Source of the DNA: Lingula anatina
Taxonomy: Eukaryota; Brachiopoda; Lingulata; Lingulida; Lingulidae
DNA: 64,000 nt
Direction of reading: 5' to 3'
Assembly: GCF_001039355.2 (NCBI RefSeq)
Contig: NW_019775214.1
Span: 339,669 to 403,668 of the forward strand
Made by a program: the position numbers and the translations under genes. How positions within the stretch are numbered: position 1 is the first letter of the stretch; every line of letters begins with the position of its first letter. The notes under the pieces are model-generated. The model worked only from the letters and a program-made list of their open reading frames with translations, was not told where the DNA came from and did no database searches. Positions 1 to 13,354 of the stretch are shown here, piece by piece.

Positions 1-1505
1 TAACGTATGTTCCTTGCCATTTAATTTTCATTTTAATGCCGCGTTTCGATATATTTTTTAGTGGTTCAGTCATGGTAAATTAGACGTTTTTATAAATATC
101 TAAACTGTATCTCAAGGGGCTTTGCGTCACTAGGTAACAGTTGGAAAAACAGTTGGACGTTTTGTATTTGTGACAGTAACGTACAGTGTATGTTCCTTTT
201 TAGGGTTAAACGATGAATTTTTAATCATTCATGGTTCCAGGAGAGTGAAACTTTTATACAAGCTTCTTCATATGGGACCCTAAAATAATCAAACACGGTA
301 AGCAATCTGTGCAGTAAATATTTTTAATAACATGCTTGTGACATCTCTATATTGGGTTTGGGTGATTATCAATTGTGTTAGCGCTACAATGCAGAATCTA
401 CATCTCACCAAACACAATGATAAATCGAAAACGAGTCTGCCTCATTAAAGCCGCCATTTTGCTTTCTAGCCGCACGCGTTTTTCATACAAGTTCGTCATT
501 GGAGTGCCTTTGACTATCTGAATGACGGCTGTCTCACATGTTCTGCAAAATCGATGTGGTTAAGTCGGTATGTGTAATTATTATACCACACTTTATACTT
601 TTCAGCACAAGCTAGTAAATGTAACTATTTTCTAATATCAAGCGCATTCGAATGTCACGAGAGCTTAGTACAGGTCATTAAGGGTGAACATCGAAGGCTA
701 AGTAGGTAATAATAGAAAAACTACCTCATTGAACAACCAAGGCATTGATTTAAGTCTCCACAAAGCTGAACTAAGAAAAAAAAATTACCGAGTAAGTTTT
801 ATAGGCTTATTATATAATGAAGTAAGCCTCTCAAATTCATATTAATAGGTATCGAATTATTATTCATTGATTGCCAAATTCATCCAGTGAATATTTCAGA
901 TTTTGAATTTCCTTCAAATTTCTAATCTGTGTTATGCAGAGGAAGTTCAAACTTGATAGAGTGCGGTAATTGTATTAAAAGTACAGTAAGAGCACACATG
1001 GGACATGAGCATCAACTCAAATAGCTTTTTGGCATTTCATTTTCAATAATCACCTTTTTCCATTGTCAAGCACTCCACATATCTTTATTTTGGTGCTATT
1101 GGATGTATGCATGTTCATCATTAAAGTTGTTAAAGATTTTATCTGAACTGAAATTTTGGGGAGGGGAGGGTATGAATCTTATTCCCATACCAAGCTGATG
1201 ATAATTATTGATAACAAATTTGGACTCCATTATTATATCAAGTGCAAGCATAGTGTTTAAACTAAGAATTAAGCTTTGGAATGTATATTATATGCATAAA
1301 GCCTATTGTATTTTTTATCTGTGACAGTGTAGTCAAAACAGTTTTTGTCATTATAAATGTTAAAACTGTCCAAATATTTAGAGAATTTGAAATATACATT
1401 TACCCATTCATAAAATTTGTTTCTTTTTGCAGATATTAATCCTTGGAGTTAAAACCAATCTCTAAGCATCAGATATACCTCAAAAGGTATTTGCTCTAAT
1501 TCAAA
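1..1505 (+). promoter_or_regulatory. RBM25: RBM25 upstream region with probable 5' UTR exon and intron
   Basis: No coding exon is visible here. A splice acceptor (TTTTTGCAG) ends at 1432, directly before the exon holding the RBM25 start codon, so at least one non-coding exon must lie upstream. A candidate is the stretch around 430-567: it contains GCCGCCATTTTG (a YY1-like promoter/5' UTR motif) near 450 and a consensus donor GTATGT at 568. The transcription start cannot be fixed from sequence alone. Confidence 0.4.
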
Positions 1506-4500
1506 ATGTCTTATCCTCCAAGACAGCCCATGGGCATGCCATCCATGCCACCTGGCATGATGCCACCAGGATATGGATATGGCATGGGTAAGTACATTAT
1601 ATGATAAGGACCTTTTTTCATTTGATTGTGCCATGCTTGCCATTTGACTGCCAGGGGAAGTAGGATAACAATTCACAGCATCATGTGGCATATTAATGTT
1701 TGAAATAAAGCTGACCAGTCCAGTCATAACCCAGTCAGGCCAGTGCAGTTTGATTCTCACAGACTATAAGGCTGCTTATATTACATCCAACTGTGACTTA
1801 CTTGGGTACTATCATCAGGAAAAAGTCCACCAGAACTTGTGTGAAATGAAATGTTTTTTTTTTTTTAATTGTTTTTGTGGGAAAAGCTGTGCTATGTAAA
1901 TCAAGTATTCTTTTAATTAAAGCCAAATAACAATTTTATTCAAAGCAGGACCAAGAATTCTTATATATAGCCCCGATAACCAGGGTAATTTTAATAATGA
2001 GTAGAAGTTTTTTGTTCCTAACATGGTATATAAAGAATATCAATTCCTTCCTGTGACTAGCATATTTGATCATCTGCAATACACGAGAGACCAGTGAAAA
2101 TTCTTTTTCATGAAAATGAAATTGCTATTTAATGTAAAAAAAAAAATTGTGTGCATTTCTGTCAGTGAATTGAACATTTGAAGACACTTATCCCAATACT
2201 GCTACAGTTGCGTTCTTTACCTTGCTTTCATTAGACTGGTCTCAGAAAAGTTGTCAGATAAAGTGAAAAATTGGATAAGAACAAAAAGAAGCATTGATTT
2301 TAAAATTATTGATCTGTTTTTCTTTTCAGGCATGATGCCTATGAATATGGGAATGATGGGGGTAAGCTAAGATTTTTTCCCAGTTGAATTGCAGTAGAAT
2401 TTCTATATAATATTGAACTTTGCAAATAATTCATATGAATTAACAGCCAGCATAAACTATACCTTTCAGAAACCTGCATAAAGCTACACTAAAAAAAAGT
2501 ATATTTTCATATGAGTGCAGTCTGTGGAGTAGATGTATTTAGCATTTTGCTGATGAAAAATCAGATCTCTTAGAGTCCGGTTAATTGAGATTTGTCTTCT
2601 TCAGATGATGCGTCCTGGCATGCCCATGCCTCCCAACCCTGCAGCCAACCAAAACAACACGATGAAACAGAATCAGAAAAAACTTGTGCCTCAGGAGATA
2701 CCAAATGTAAGTAGTCCTAACCTCCATTATAAAATGTTTACCTTACCTGGGATTTTTGTACCACCTGCATGGAGCTGAAAGTAATTAAGGTTTAACCCAG
2801 AGCCATTTAGTTTCGTTGCTTCCAGTGGATATAAAAACATTACTGTCTCACCTTATAAACCACAAGGACGCATTCCTCCATATGTTGAAGCTTGGTTACA
2901 TTTTATCTGTACTTGAGCCTTTTTGATTTTTGGTTCATCAGTGCATTTTCATGGTTTCATCTCTTTTTCATCCTTAATAAAGGGAAAAACAAGTGACCAG
3001 CATCATCTCACCTTGATTTTTCTTTAAGTTATGGGTAGAAACAAATGTAAAGAAGAAACATGTTGTGGAATAGTCATCTTGTCCTTTATTGGAAATATTG
3101 ATACTAGTTAAGGGATTAATAAAAGTGATAGATATTAAAATGTCCATGAAACCATTGCCAGATGATAAAAACCTGATATTGATTAGCTTATGTGTTTGTC
3201 TTTGCAGAGTACTGGTCAAGAAGAGAAGCCACCGGTGACTACAGTATTTGTTGGTAATATCAGTGAGAGAGCTCCAGATGCCATGGTCAGACAGATGCTC
3301 TCTGTGAGTTCAAAAATTATGCTATCATTTGTGCTTAAAATATTTAAGATAAAAAATCAGAATTTGTGATGGGTTGTTGCTTTATATGCCCCCAGCTGAT
3401 TACAAATGCTTTTGATGAGAGTCAAAGAAAAAAAAAGTGTTGAAAGCTGGTTGCAATAAGTATATCCAAGCTGGGGGTGTTTTTCATAGGATATAATGCA
3501 ACAAATCATATCTATATGATTTTTAAATCCGGAATAAATAATATTTGCTGTTTGAGATGTGGATCCTGATTTGCACTCGTTTGGTTTATTTCAGAGGTGT
3601 GGCAATGTTATAAGCTGGAAGAGAGTTCAAGGCGCCTCAGGGAAATTACAAGGTAATATTTGTTCTATTTTCATGTGTAAGAAGCACCGTATGTTATTGG
3701 GCTTATTTTAGCAGAGTTTTTGCTTATGTTTGATTTTTTTTTTTTTTTTTTTTTTTTGCTTTGAAGTTATAGAAATAAAGATATTCAGAATGGTTTGTCT
3801 TTCCCAGTGCTCTGTGGATAATACTTAAAATGTGCCAGAGTGACCACAGTGTGGCTAGTGAAAAAATTTTGTTTTTCATTTTTAAAATGATGACCTTGAT
3901 GACAATGTTAATACCATTGAAGGATAAGTCATGTTAGTGGGACACTCTTTGAAACTGAATTTTTATTCGTTAAAAAGTCAGTAGGTTAAATATTGTTATT
4001 TTTAAAAAATGTAATTATGAACTCAAGGATGATGTGCTCCATTTCTATATTGAAATTATTATTGGTAAATTGTTATTTTCAGCGTTTGGGTTTTGTGAAT
4101 ATGAATATCCAGAAGCCACTTTACGGTGTATAAGACTACTGAATGAATGGGCAATATGCGGCAAAAAATTAGTGGTAAGTTTTTGGGGTCTTGTGAGTTT
4201 AACAACTGAGTAAAATTTGAATTATAGTAATAACTTTTTTCTCATGGAACCTCTAAAGAAAGATAATTTGATGTTCATTATACTGTTTTAGGTGAAAGTA
4301 GATGCTAAAACCAAAACATTACTGGAAGAATATAAAGAGAAGAAAAAGAATTCCAGCAAAGAGGAGAAGGAGGAGGGAGAAACGACAGACGATGTGGATG
4401 AATTTTCTCAGAGAGAAGACAGAGTTGCCAAGGCAGGCCTGGATGCCATCATGAGGGAGTACGCCAGGGAGTTGAACAAGGAACCAGAGCCCTCAGTTAA

Positions 4501-7500
4501 ACCAGAAGAGAAAAAAGAAGACATAAAAAAGAAAGACCTTAAAGAGAAGGATAAGAAAAAAGCTGATCAGGTATGGGACATTGTCTCAGAGTAGGCAGTT
4601 TATCTCCCATCATGTCATTTTACAAGGGTGTCGTTTTTTAGGTTTATTTAAAATCTAAACGAAGTTCAAAAAGAAAATATATCTTTTTCGTGTCGCCCTT
4701 ATGAATAATTTTTTTCTGAGAGTGATTTTTTGATTCCATGGTTATTCTCATTTTTGAAAATAATTTGAATATCAAATTTCAGGGGCTTGAAGATCTAGAA
4801 ATGGAAGATGATAAGAAAGATCTCATCAACAAAGAAATAAACAAATTCCGCGACTTACACAAGGTAGGACACAGATAAGAATTCTTTCAAAGTTAACTAT
4901 GATTTAATTCTGCTTCCTCTTCCAGTGCTCAACTTGTTGAAAAATTCATTCAAACACTGTATCCCAAACATGTACAGAAAACGAGTTCAGTACCAGCCAT
5001 TATTCCAGTACCATTAAGAATCCCAAGGCATGTGAAACCCCTCTCATTTCATGAATTTTTGACAATTTTGTATATAATTCTTGAAATAAAAAGAACAGCC
5101 TTGCACAGACATAAAACACCTACCCACACTAACCTATATTCACATCATAACCATCCACATGACTGAGGATTAATGCCCATTATTTCATTACTCAAATTAC
5201 AAACTAGATTCTGTGGGGAGAGTTATACAGGCCATGACTCCATATCACGAATTCCCCTGCCTCTCCTGACATATCTAAGTTAAATGTGGATCACTTTTGG
5301 TGAGTGTTTTTTCTTTCTTGATTCAAATAATGATAATATATCCACCGGGAGGCATTTGCTGACTGGCAGGTGAGTGGTCAGGAAATGTCATTTTGTCTTA
5401 ATTAAGTAGTGCTCCTGCCTTAGTTGTTGTTGACCTCTGTAGTAAGCCTTAAGTTGAAGGCTTCATGGAACCTGATGCCACGCTTGACCTTCTTTACACA
5501 CAAAATTACATTCATCGTATCCAGATGTTCTTCGCTTTTGGTGAATATTTGATACAAGTATTACAAAACAAAGTTTACACTTGCCCTAAAAGCACACTGC
5601 TAGTTCACCTGATGTGAATGGAGTATTCATAGTTGATTAGATTTGTATAGTTTATATGTAAAAGTGTTGTAGTTTGTCGTTCTGAAAGTTTCTTTAAATT
5701 AATGTCTTGTAGCTGCTATTTCTTGTGTTGTAAAAATCGCCTGCAGTTTGACAGTATCCTGTTTGAACCCTCAGGTTAGTAACCTCTACCTACAACATTT
5801 TTATCAGTCAGAATTAAATCTCATAGTGATGCAGCTGTTTTTCTGGAGGTGAGTGTCATTAACATTATCGGCTCAGTCAGAAGTCTTAACACAAAAATAC
5901 CACCATTATTTTCAGCTTTCAACAGTGAGTGAAGTGTATCCTGTATTATGATATGCCAAACAATGAAAAATGTGTCTTTATTCCTATGCGAAAGTTTCTG
6001 TTGGCTTTTTTTTTCTTGGATCGTCTAATGATTTGAGTATTTGAAATTTGGTTTAGGAAAATCTTTAAAAAAATATTGAGGTTGGTATGCAAGTCTGCCC
6101 TCACCAGGCTCAATATTCAGCCCTGCCTATTTAGTTCTTAATGATTTAGTTGATTATTTTCAAAATTTGGGTGTGGACATGGGAGGGAGGGTGGGATTTC
6201 CCCCCTAATCATTGTTTTAATCTTCAAAAGGTTTTAAGAGAAGCAGTTGGAAGAAAGGAGGAACACGGAAAGCAGATAGTTGGAAATTACCGCTTTTTTG
6301 CTGCCCGAGTAAGGTAGAAAGAACTGAGTATTGATGTTTGCCTGCACAATGGAGTGTGTTGGTCTTTTTCTTTCTTTTTTCTTGTGATATGGTGCAGTTT
6401 TCTAAAACTGCCATGTAAAGAGAGTGGATTTTATCACCCTTCACTGCAAAATTATATGAATTCCTGCATGTTGTAATAACAATGCAAGGGATTATATGAA
6501 ATCAGATATAAATGGCAATTGAAGGAAAATGGATTTGTAGAAGAATGTTGACTAAAAAGGAAAGCTGTGAGTTTTCAGTAATTTTAAGGGTTCTTTTGCT
6601 ATTTATTTAAGGATGAAGAAGACAAGTCTTCCACAAAGGATGAAGGAGATTATGATCGTGAAAGACGGCGGCGAGAGAGGGAAAGAGAACGAGAGCGGGC
6701 CAGAGAGAGGGACAAGAAGAGACGAGAGAGGGAGATGGAAGAAAGGGAGCGTGAAAGAGAAAAAGAGAGAACAATGTCCAGAAGAAGATCTAGGTCACGT
6801 TCCAACTCCAGATCAAGGGCAAGGTCATATGAAAGGTCTTACGAGAGGTCAAGGTCAAGAGAGCGTGGGTGAGAGTTCAGTTTAAAATTAAACTAAAAAC
6901 TTATTTGAATAATTTATATTTAAAATTAAATGTTAGTCTTAAACATACTTTGTTATCACAATTTGACCTAAATCACCCACAGAGCTGTGCATTGCTGTGA
7001 TATATTGTTTATAAGTTGATACAGCTAGTAAGATTTTAGAATGGTTTTTAAGATGTGTCCCTTGGATTTCAACTTGCAACTTTAGTTTGAAATGAGATAA
7101 TTGGTGTACATGTGGTTTACAGTGGTGGAGATGAAGAAGTGGAGGACGAAGAGGAAGTTTATGAAAGAAGAAAATTAGAAAGGAAACTAAGAGAAAAGGA
7201 AATGGCATACCAAGAGGTATGACAACACACACAATAAAATAAAATAAATAGCTATCATGCTCAGTGTTTGCCTCTTAGGAAAATAAGTAGCTGGACTGAA
7301 TATCTGCCGAGTGGAAAAACTTCTCAGCCCGTTCTGAAAGTTGTCAGCCCCGGACAGACGGTCCAGCCTTTATTTCTAACACTGATCATGCTTTTTATAT
7401 TCAAATGGTCAAATGTTAAAACGTAGATTAGCACTGAAAAAGTCTTTTAGAAAAGGTCTTTATATCAAGTGCAATGTATTTCTTTTGGAAACTTGTTTTT

Positions 7501-10500
7501 GTAAGAACTACATAATTGATTTTAATCAAATAATTCATTCTTGGTGAAACAGTCAGATCAAACACCCTCTTCTGCTTGTCTATTTTGTCTTTAACAATAT
7601 GATGCAATTTTAGTCTTTAGCAGTATAAAATTTTAGTAGTCTAACATTTATATTAGTTGCTACCGCTCTAATGTAAAATGAATACATTTGCAGTGCAAGT
7701 AACCTGTAGTTTGCTTATATGTTAATATATATTCTTTACTTTCAGAGGTTAAAAAATTGGGAAGCCAGAGAGAGGAAAAAGGCCAGAGAATATGAGAAGG
7801 AAAAAGAAAAAGAGGAAGAAAGAAAAATAGAAGAGGTTATAATCTTTTTTACAATAAAACAATATTTGAATGCTGGTTTTGCAGGTCTCCTCATTTTATG
7901 CATGAAATTACATCTTATTATTACCTTTGAAATTTAAATACAAACTGTTATTATAAAAGTAGAAATGGGAAATATAAACACCTTAAGGCTTAAAGAGTTA
8001 TTATCTTCACCTTCTACTTTATTAAATAGCAATATGGTTTCAGGTGAAAGAAGCAAGAAGACTTAAAGAATTTCTAGAAGATTATGATGATGAGCGAGAT
8101 GATCCCAAATATTACAGGTTTGTGTTTTGTAACTAAAAATGTATTTATTCTTGTAATTGTAACATATCATGTTGAAGGTCAATATTAAAATGTGTAATAA
8201 GCTAGAGAGAAGTCAAGCCTGTTTTACGTGTATATTAAATTTTATTTAAAAAAAAATTATCAAGACTGACAGTGCAATCTATTACTTATGTTTTAAGGCA
8301 TTACTGCACACACACAAAAAAGAAACAAAATCAAAATTGTATTTCTCGGGCCTATTTAATTATGTGTTACCTGACACAGAGTAAAAACAAAAAGGTGGTG
8401 CTATTATTTATTACATGTTACAGTGTCAAAATAAAAAGATGGTATTCTTTGTATTTCTGTTTTTACAGAGGCAGTGCCTTACAGAGGAGGTTAAAAGATG
8501 GTATTTAGTTTATTTCTGTTTCTACAGAGGCAGTGCCTTACAGAGGAGGTTAAAAGATGATATTTTTTGTATTTCTGTTTCTACAGAGGCAGTGCCTTAC
8601 AGAGGAGGTTAAAAGAGAGGGAGAAGGAGATGGAAGCCGATGCCAGGGACAGGCAGCGAGAGAAAGAGGAGTTAGAAGAAATAAGGAAAAAACTTTTAGA
8701 AGAAGGCCATCCCAACCCTGAGGAAGAGTTAGCAAAGGTAAATCTTCAGTAATTTGTTAAATGTGGAAGTACTGTTTGACCACAGTGCCAGAAATGTTGT
8801 TGAAAAATTGGTATCTTTTATGACACCAATGTTATTTTGTATTCAGCCATGTTAAAGACGGACTGGCTGAAAAGTGCAAAGTTTCTCTTCGGTAAATATT
8901 ACTCCATTTTGAAAAAATGGGATTTAATTAATTTATTTACATATTTATTTATTTCGCCAGTTGGAGAGGGAGAGTGTAGAGCACCTGCGTCCTCCCCCCG
9001 CCCCTGTAGCCCCAGTCAAAGTGGAGCCAGAACCAGAGCCTGAACCAGAGCCAGTCAAATATGTTCAGCCCCCCAAACTGCCTCCCACCTTCAAACCTGT
9101 GGAAATTGCCACCTCTGCAGCCTCAAGTCAGAGCAGTCCTGCATACTCAGATGGATATTCTGTGAGTGTGACATGGTTCACAGTTGTTAGAGACAGAAGT
9201 TGATAAAACCTGTTCAATGTTGCAGTCATAGCTTTTAGATTTTCAGCACACTGGTCATCAAATTATTATATTATTACAAGATACCAGTCCAAATTTAAAT
9301 TAACCAGTTTGATGATGAAATCTATATATAATTGATTATTTATCTCAACAAAGGCTTAAATTCTTTAATATTCAAGTCACTTTGAAAATTTAACTTAAAA
9401 CACCAGTCCACTGTCAAATTTAGCTGCCTTGGGCAGGTGGCTTTCGTCATTGACTAAATATGATCAGGTTTTGCTTTGTATGCAGTAATGATTAAGAAAC
9501 ATTTTCTATTTTTATCAGAATACTGGTCTTCCCGAGAGTGCCCATGAAGACAGCCCGTCTGTTCCCTTCATAGGGCCAGCCCCTAAGGAAGAGAGCAGCA
9601 GGATTGGGTTTACTGGGCTCAAACTAGGTATAGAGGAGCAGGTCTTTAATTGTCAAGTTTGAATTAAAGAGTACAGTTAGATTCATTGAGATGAGAATAG
9701 GAGGCTGTAGATATATTTAGTTGTTTTGTCATGAGATATTCTCTAAAGCACTTAACATTTGTTTATAAGTTAACTGGTTTTAACAGTTCTCAGAATTTTG
9801 AGCTTCTTTCTGAGCTTTATTGAGAGTGTCAGTTATTGATCTACTTTAGAAATAAAAGAAAAGTTAGGTAGCTCTAGCTGCACGATTATGAGGATTTTTT
9901 TCATGAAAAATAAATTGTCAGCAGCAGTTAATCTGTTGAGCCAGCCGATCCACCGTTTGGCTTTAAAATAAGTCTAAAATCAGTATTTTACAAAAATATC
10001 CATTTTTTAATAATAATAGTTTACATAACCATCCTTATTCCCCCCAGGTGCAGATAGCTCCCCAGATAGTGTCCAGGCCAAGAGGAAAAAATTGACTGTA
10101 GGAGATGTCTTCAACCAAGAGGACGATGAAGACTCTATGGGTGGAGCTAAGAGGAGAAAATTAGTTCCATTGGATTACTCCGAGGATGAAAAGGCAGCAG
10201 TAGGAGGAGGTGGGTCAAAAGGAGATAAAGTTTTAATTTGAGCAAGTTTTTGCTTGTTTTAGGTGGTACTTTTTGATTGACGACCTTTGATTTTATATGT
10301 ATGCATTTTGCAAGTACAGTTTTTTTCAGTCTTTGACAGACAACTGTCATGTAGTTGTGAGTCCATAGTAATCATTAATTTATTTTGAACTTTTAGACAA
10401 GCCAGCTACTATAGAAGAAAAGAGGAAAAATATCAAAAATTTGATAGACAGGATTCCCACAGGGAAGGAGGAGCTGTTTGCCTTCACACTAGATTGGAAT

Positions 10501-11657
10501 ATGGTGGATAAGGTAGGATTTTCTTTTAAATATGCTTCTGAAACTAACATTTGTGATTTCATCTTTTTCTAAACCCAATAAGTTAACAGATGATTCAGTT
10601 GTTATTTTACAACATTGAATGTAATATAAAATAAAAAATGGATAAATATGCCCTTTGACGAGAAATAAATCAATAGAAGGTATTTTTGAAGATTGCTGTT
10701 TAATCTTTTACAACTGAAGACGTTTTACCATTTGTGGGTCGTTCTACAAAAGAGTTTGTCACATTAGTGACCTTGCTTTTATTATGGTCAAAACTTAATC
10801 TTTTTTTGCTAGTTGGTGCTTAGATTGATTTGGCTCGCTTAATTACAGGTCCTGATGGAGAAACGCATCAAACCATGGGTGAATAAAAAGATCATAGAAT
10901 ATATTGGAGAGGAAGAGCCAACCCTGACAGAGTTCATTTGCCAAAAGGTCATGTCACATAGTCAACCCAGCAGTATACTAGGAGATGTTGCTATGGTAAG
11001 TTTGTCCATCTTGTGCTCAAATCATTTGAAGAATTTTATCGGCTTCAGTTTTTTTTATGGTGGGTGGAAAAGTTCATATTTTACTTCTAAGTCGTGAAAT
11101 AAGAACATTGTGGATAAAGAGAATTCATTCATGGTAGATTTGATTTACTGACTTAGATCAATGCTTCATTCATTCCTCTTATGACATTCTTTTGAGTAGA
11201 AATGAAATATTCTTTTATGTTTAATTGATATTTATGGTGGATAGGAATGTTAATCTTTTATGAAAAGTAATACTAAATGGGAGATTTATGAGGGGTTTTG
11301 CTTTAAGTTTGATGTTATGAATTATCAGTTAAACAATTCAGACCTTTGATTAAGTTTATTCATTTATTATCACCATAGTTTATGATGATATTCTTAGTAG
11401 GCTGACCAAATATGTTTGAAGTCTAAAGCACAAAACACAACAGAAATTGATTTTTTTACTGCCATAAAATGGAAGAGTTTAGAATTTTCATTGAAATGTG
11501 TAGGTAGTTGCATTCAGTTGAAGCTGAGTTATATTTACTCACAGTCTGAATATTTGAATTCTAGGTTCTTGATGAAGAGGCTGAAGTATTTGTGGTAAAG
11601 ATGTGGAGACTCCTAATCTATGAGACTGAGGCTAAGAAAGCAGGACTTGTAAAATGA
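1506..11657 (+). CDS. RBM25: RNA-binding protein 25 (RBM25), 19 coding exons
   Basis: Coding exons: 1506-1587, 2330-2361, 2605-2706, 3208-3303, 3595-3652, 4083-4174, 4292-4570, 4783-4863, 6612-6868, 7123-7216, 7746-7835, 8044-8117, 8587-8737, 8961-9161, 9519-9627, 10048-10209, 10397-10512, 10849-10995, 11565-11657; 2316 nt, 771 aa. The N-terminus is Met/Pro/Gly-rich. An RRM spans about residues 84-155, with RNP2-like VFVGNI and RNP1-like GFCEYEYP. A long Arg/Glu and RS-rich charged region follows, with the conserved stretch DDPKYYRGSALQRRLKEREK. A C-terminal PWI domain (KPWVNKKIIEYIG) occupies about the last 100 residues. The family is a nuclear splicing regulator that associates with U1 snRNP and acts on alternative 5' splice-site choice. 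Domain order and length (human about 840 aa) match. Oddities are a weak donor after exon 11 and a triplicated acceptor before exon 13, reported separately. Confidence 0.96.
3734..3757. repeat. poly-T tract in RBM25 intron 5
   Basis: A run of about 24 T on the + strand inside the intron between exons 5 and 6. It lies over 300 bases upstream of the acceptor, so it is probably a simple repeat or a retroposon tail remnant and not the polypyrimidine tract. Confidence 0.8.
4864..6611 (+). other. RBM25 intron 8, the largest intron of the gene
   Basis: This 1.75-kb intron separates the exon ending FRDLHK from the exon starting DEEDKSS. I see no further coding exon, RNA gene or clear repeat inside it. 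Confidence 0.7.
8434..8610 (+). repeat. 59-bp x3 tandem repeat duplicating the RBM25 exon 13 acceptor
   Basis: Three near-identical 59-bp units (8434-8492, 8493-8551, 8552-8610). Each holds a pyrimidine tract, an acceptor CAG and the first 30 or so nt of exon 13. Acceptor AGs fall at 8467-8468, 8526-8527 and 8585-8586. Only the third leads into the full exon with the conserved YYRGSALQRRLKEREK reading. Use of the first copy gives an in-frame TAG shortly after LKDGI. Use of the second shifts frame (59 = 3x19+2) and hits a stop. The repeat is seen directly; its effect on splicing is inferred. Confidence 0.93.
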
Positions 11658-13354
11658 CCAGGAAGAAAAAGAACATTCAGTCATTTAATCAGATCTAAAA
11701 AAATATACAGATCATCTTTAACTACAGGCATTGCTCCATTGGGAATGAATTTTAAAATGGAATGAATAAGAATATCTAGGAATGAAATCAAATGTAAAGA
11801 CGTGCTGAAAATTCCCTGTACTTTCTGGTGGTCCTTTCGTTTCATCACAGTGGGAAGTACGCCTTCAAACAGAGGTTATTTGCCAGTTGAAAGTCTGTGA
11901 CCAAAGAATGACTCTAATGTCTATGACAGTGACTACAAACAGAAGGGACAAAGATTTTGCAAACTAATTAGTTTGCTAAACAAAAAATCAATTTCATAAC
12001 ACTGTTGTCCAGATCTTACTGAAGTCAATATGCTGTTTGAGTCACTTTTGAAATTCCCTACTTTCAAAGCACAGTGTGCTATTGATGATTATTTTCGTTA
12101 TTTAGAGGATTGTTGTACTTGGATTTATTTGTTCAATTCTCATTTTCAGACCTCGTTTTCACATGTAAATTCTCTTTTGTGAATTCAGAATGTTCTTTTG
12201 TTCAGTGGAGAGTTGAGCTGAAAGCTAAACATGTTCACTGGCACAAAATTGGTTATGAGAAAACATCACTTAGTAATTTTAAAGGCTATCTCATTCAGAA
12301 CAACTGAATTCATTTTGAAAATAATTGGACAAGCAAAATGGCAAAAACATGACAAAATGGACTCTGTGAATGAAACTGAGTCTTTATTTTAATCATTCCA
12401 CTCGGAGAGTTTCGTTAACCTGGGTGCCTGTGATAACAAGCTTGCAGTTTGACTACAAAAAGTGGTTATTTGAAATCTAGCTGTAACCCAAGCATAGAGT
12501 TTGGCTATGAAATAGCCATCTCTTCTGATGCAGTGTACAATACCAAACAGAATAAAAAAGGTTTATTTTACATGAAATAGTCTTTATTGCAATTTTTCTT
12601 TGTCTTACATTGCATCTGGATGGATTGAGGTTAAGTACACAAATGCCATTAATTATCACAAAAACGTGCATTGTCAGTTACTTGGTCATGGTCGCAGCAT
12701 TTACAACCTGAGATCAGTTGAGAAAAGAGTTGGTTAACCAACTGCTTAATGTAGTATTATAAACTTCAATATAGCATTTTAAAATATCAAAAATAAATTG
12801 CAGTAGGCTGCTTTGTTCTCTCTTGACGTGAAGTGAAGGTCTTCAGATACCACACAAAAAAAAATGTTACCCTGTACTGGTTTGGCTTGAATTTTTCGTA
12901 ATAAGTAGAAGCACCTTTATAGCTTTAAAATTACATTGAGTATAAAATATAATTGATGATATTTTACTTATGCAGTTTAATGAGCATTTTATAATGTTTC
13001 CTCTCAAAATAAAAACCCAGGCTGTAAGTGACTAGCTGGTTCTACTTAACTGACAACAAAAACGGGGATTCTTGCTATCTTAATCCTCTTGTCCCAAAAC
13101 TTTCTATCAAAAAAAGCCAATTTAATTTTGGTACATCCTTCATACTCCTATTTTCATTTGTAAATCTCCTTAGTCTCTCAAAGCCAACATCAACTTTGAT
13201 TTCTTAATGAATCTCAGAGAGAGTCTGTAAATAGCAAAAAAATCAAAATTCTATAAATAGCAATACTTTGTTTCCAGCACAATATCACTGTCATCAATCC
13301 ACCTATCCCTCTTCCAATAAATAAATTGGCAAAAGCCTGAAAAAAGTGTAAATC
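11658..13354. other. convergent 3' flanks of RBM25 (+) and the UNC5CL-like gene (-)
   Basis: There is no credible coding exon. Several AATAAA signals occur on + (about 12552, 12788 and 13004). TTTATT on + (AATAAA on -) occurs at about 12562 and 12583. The two 3' UTRs could therefore overlap. The actual poly(A) sites need transcript data. Confidence 0.5.
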
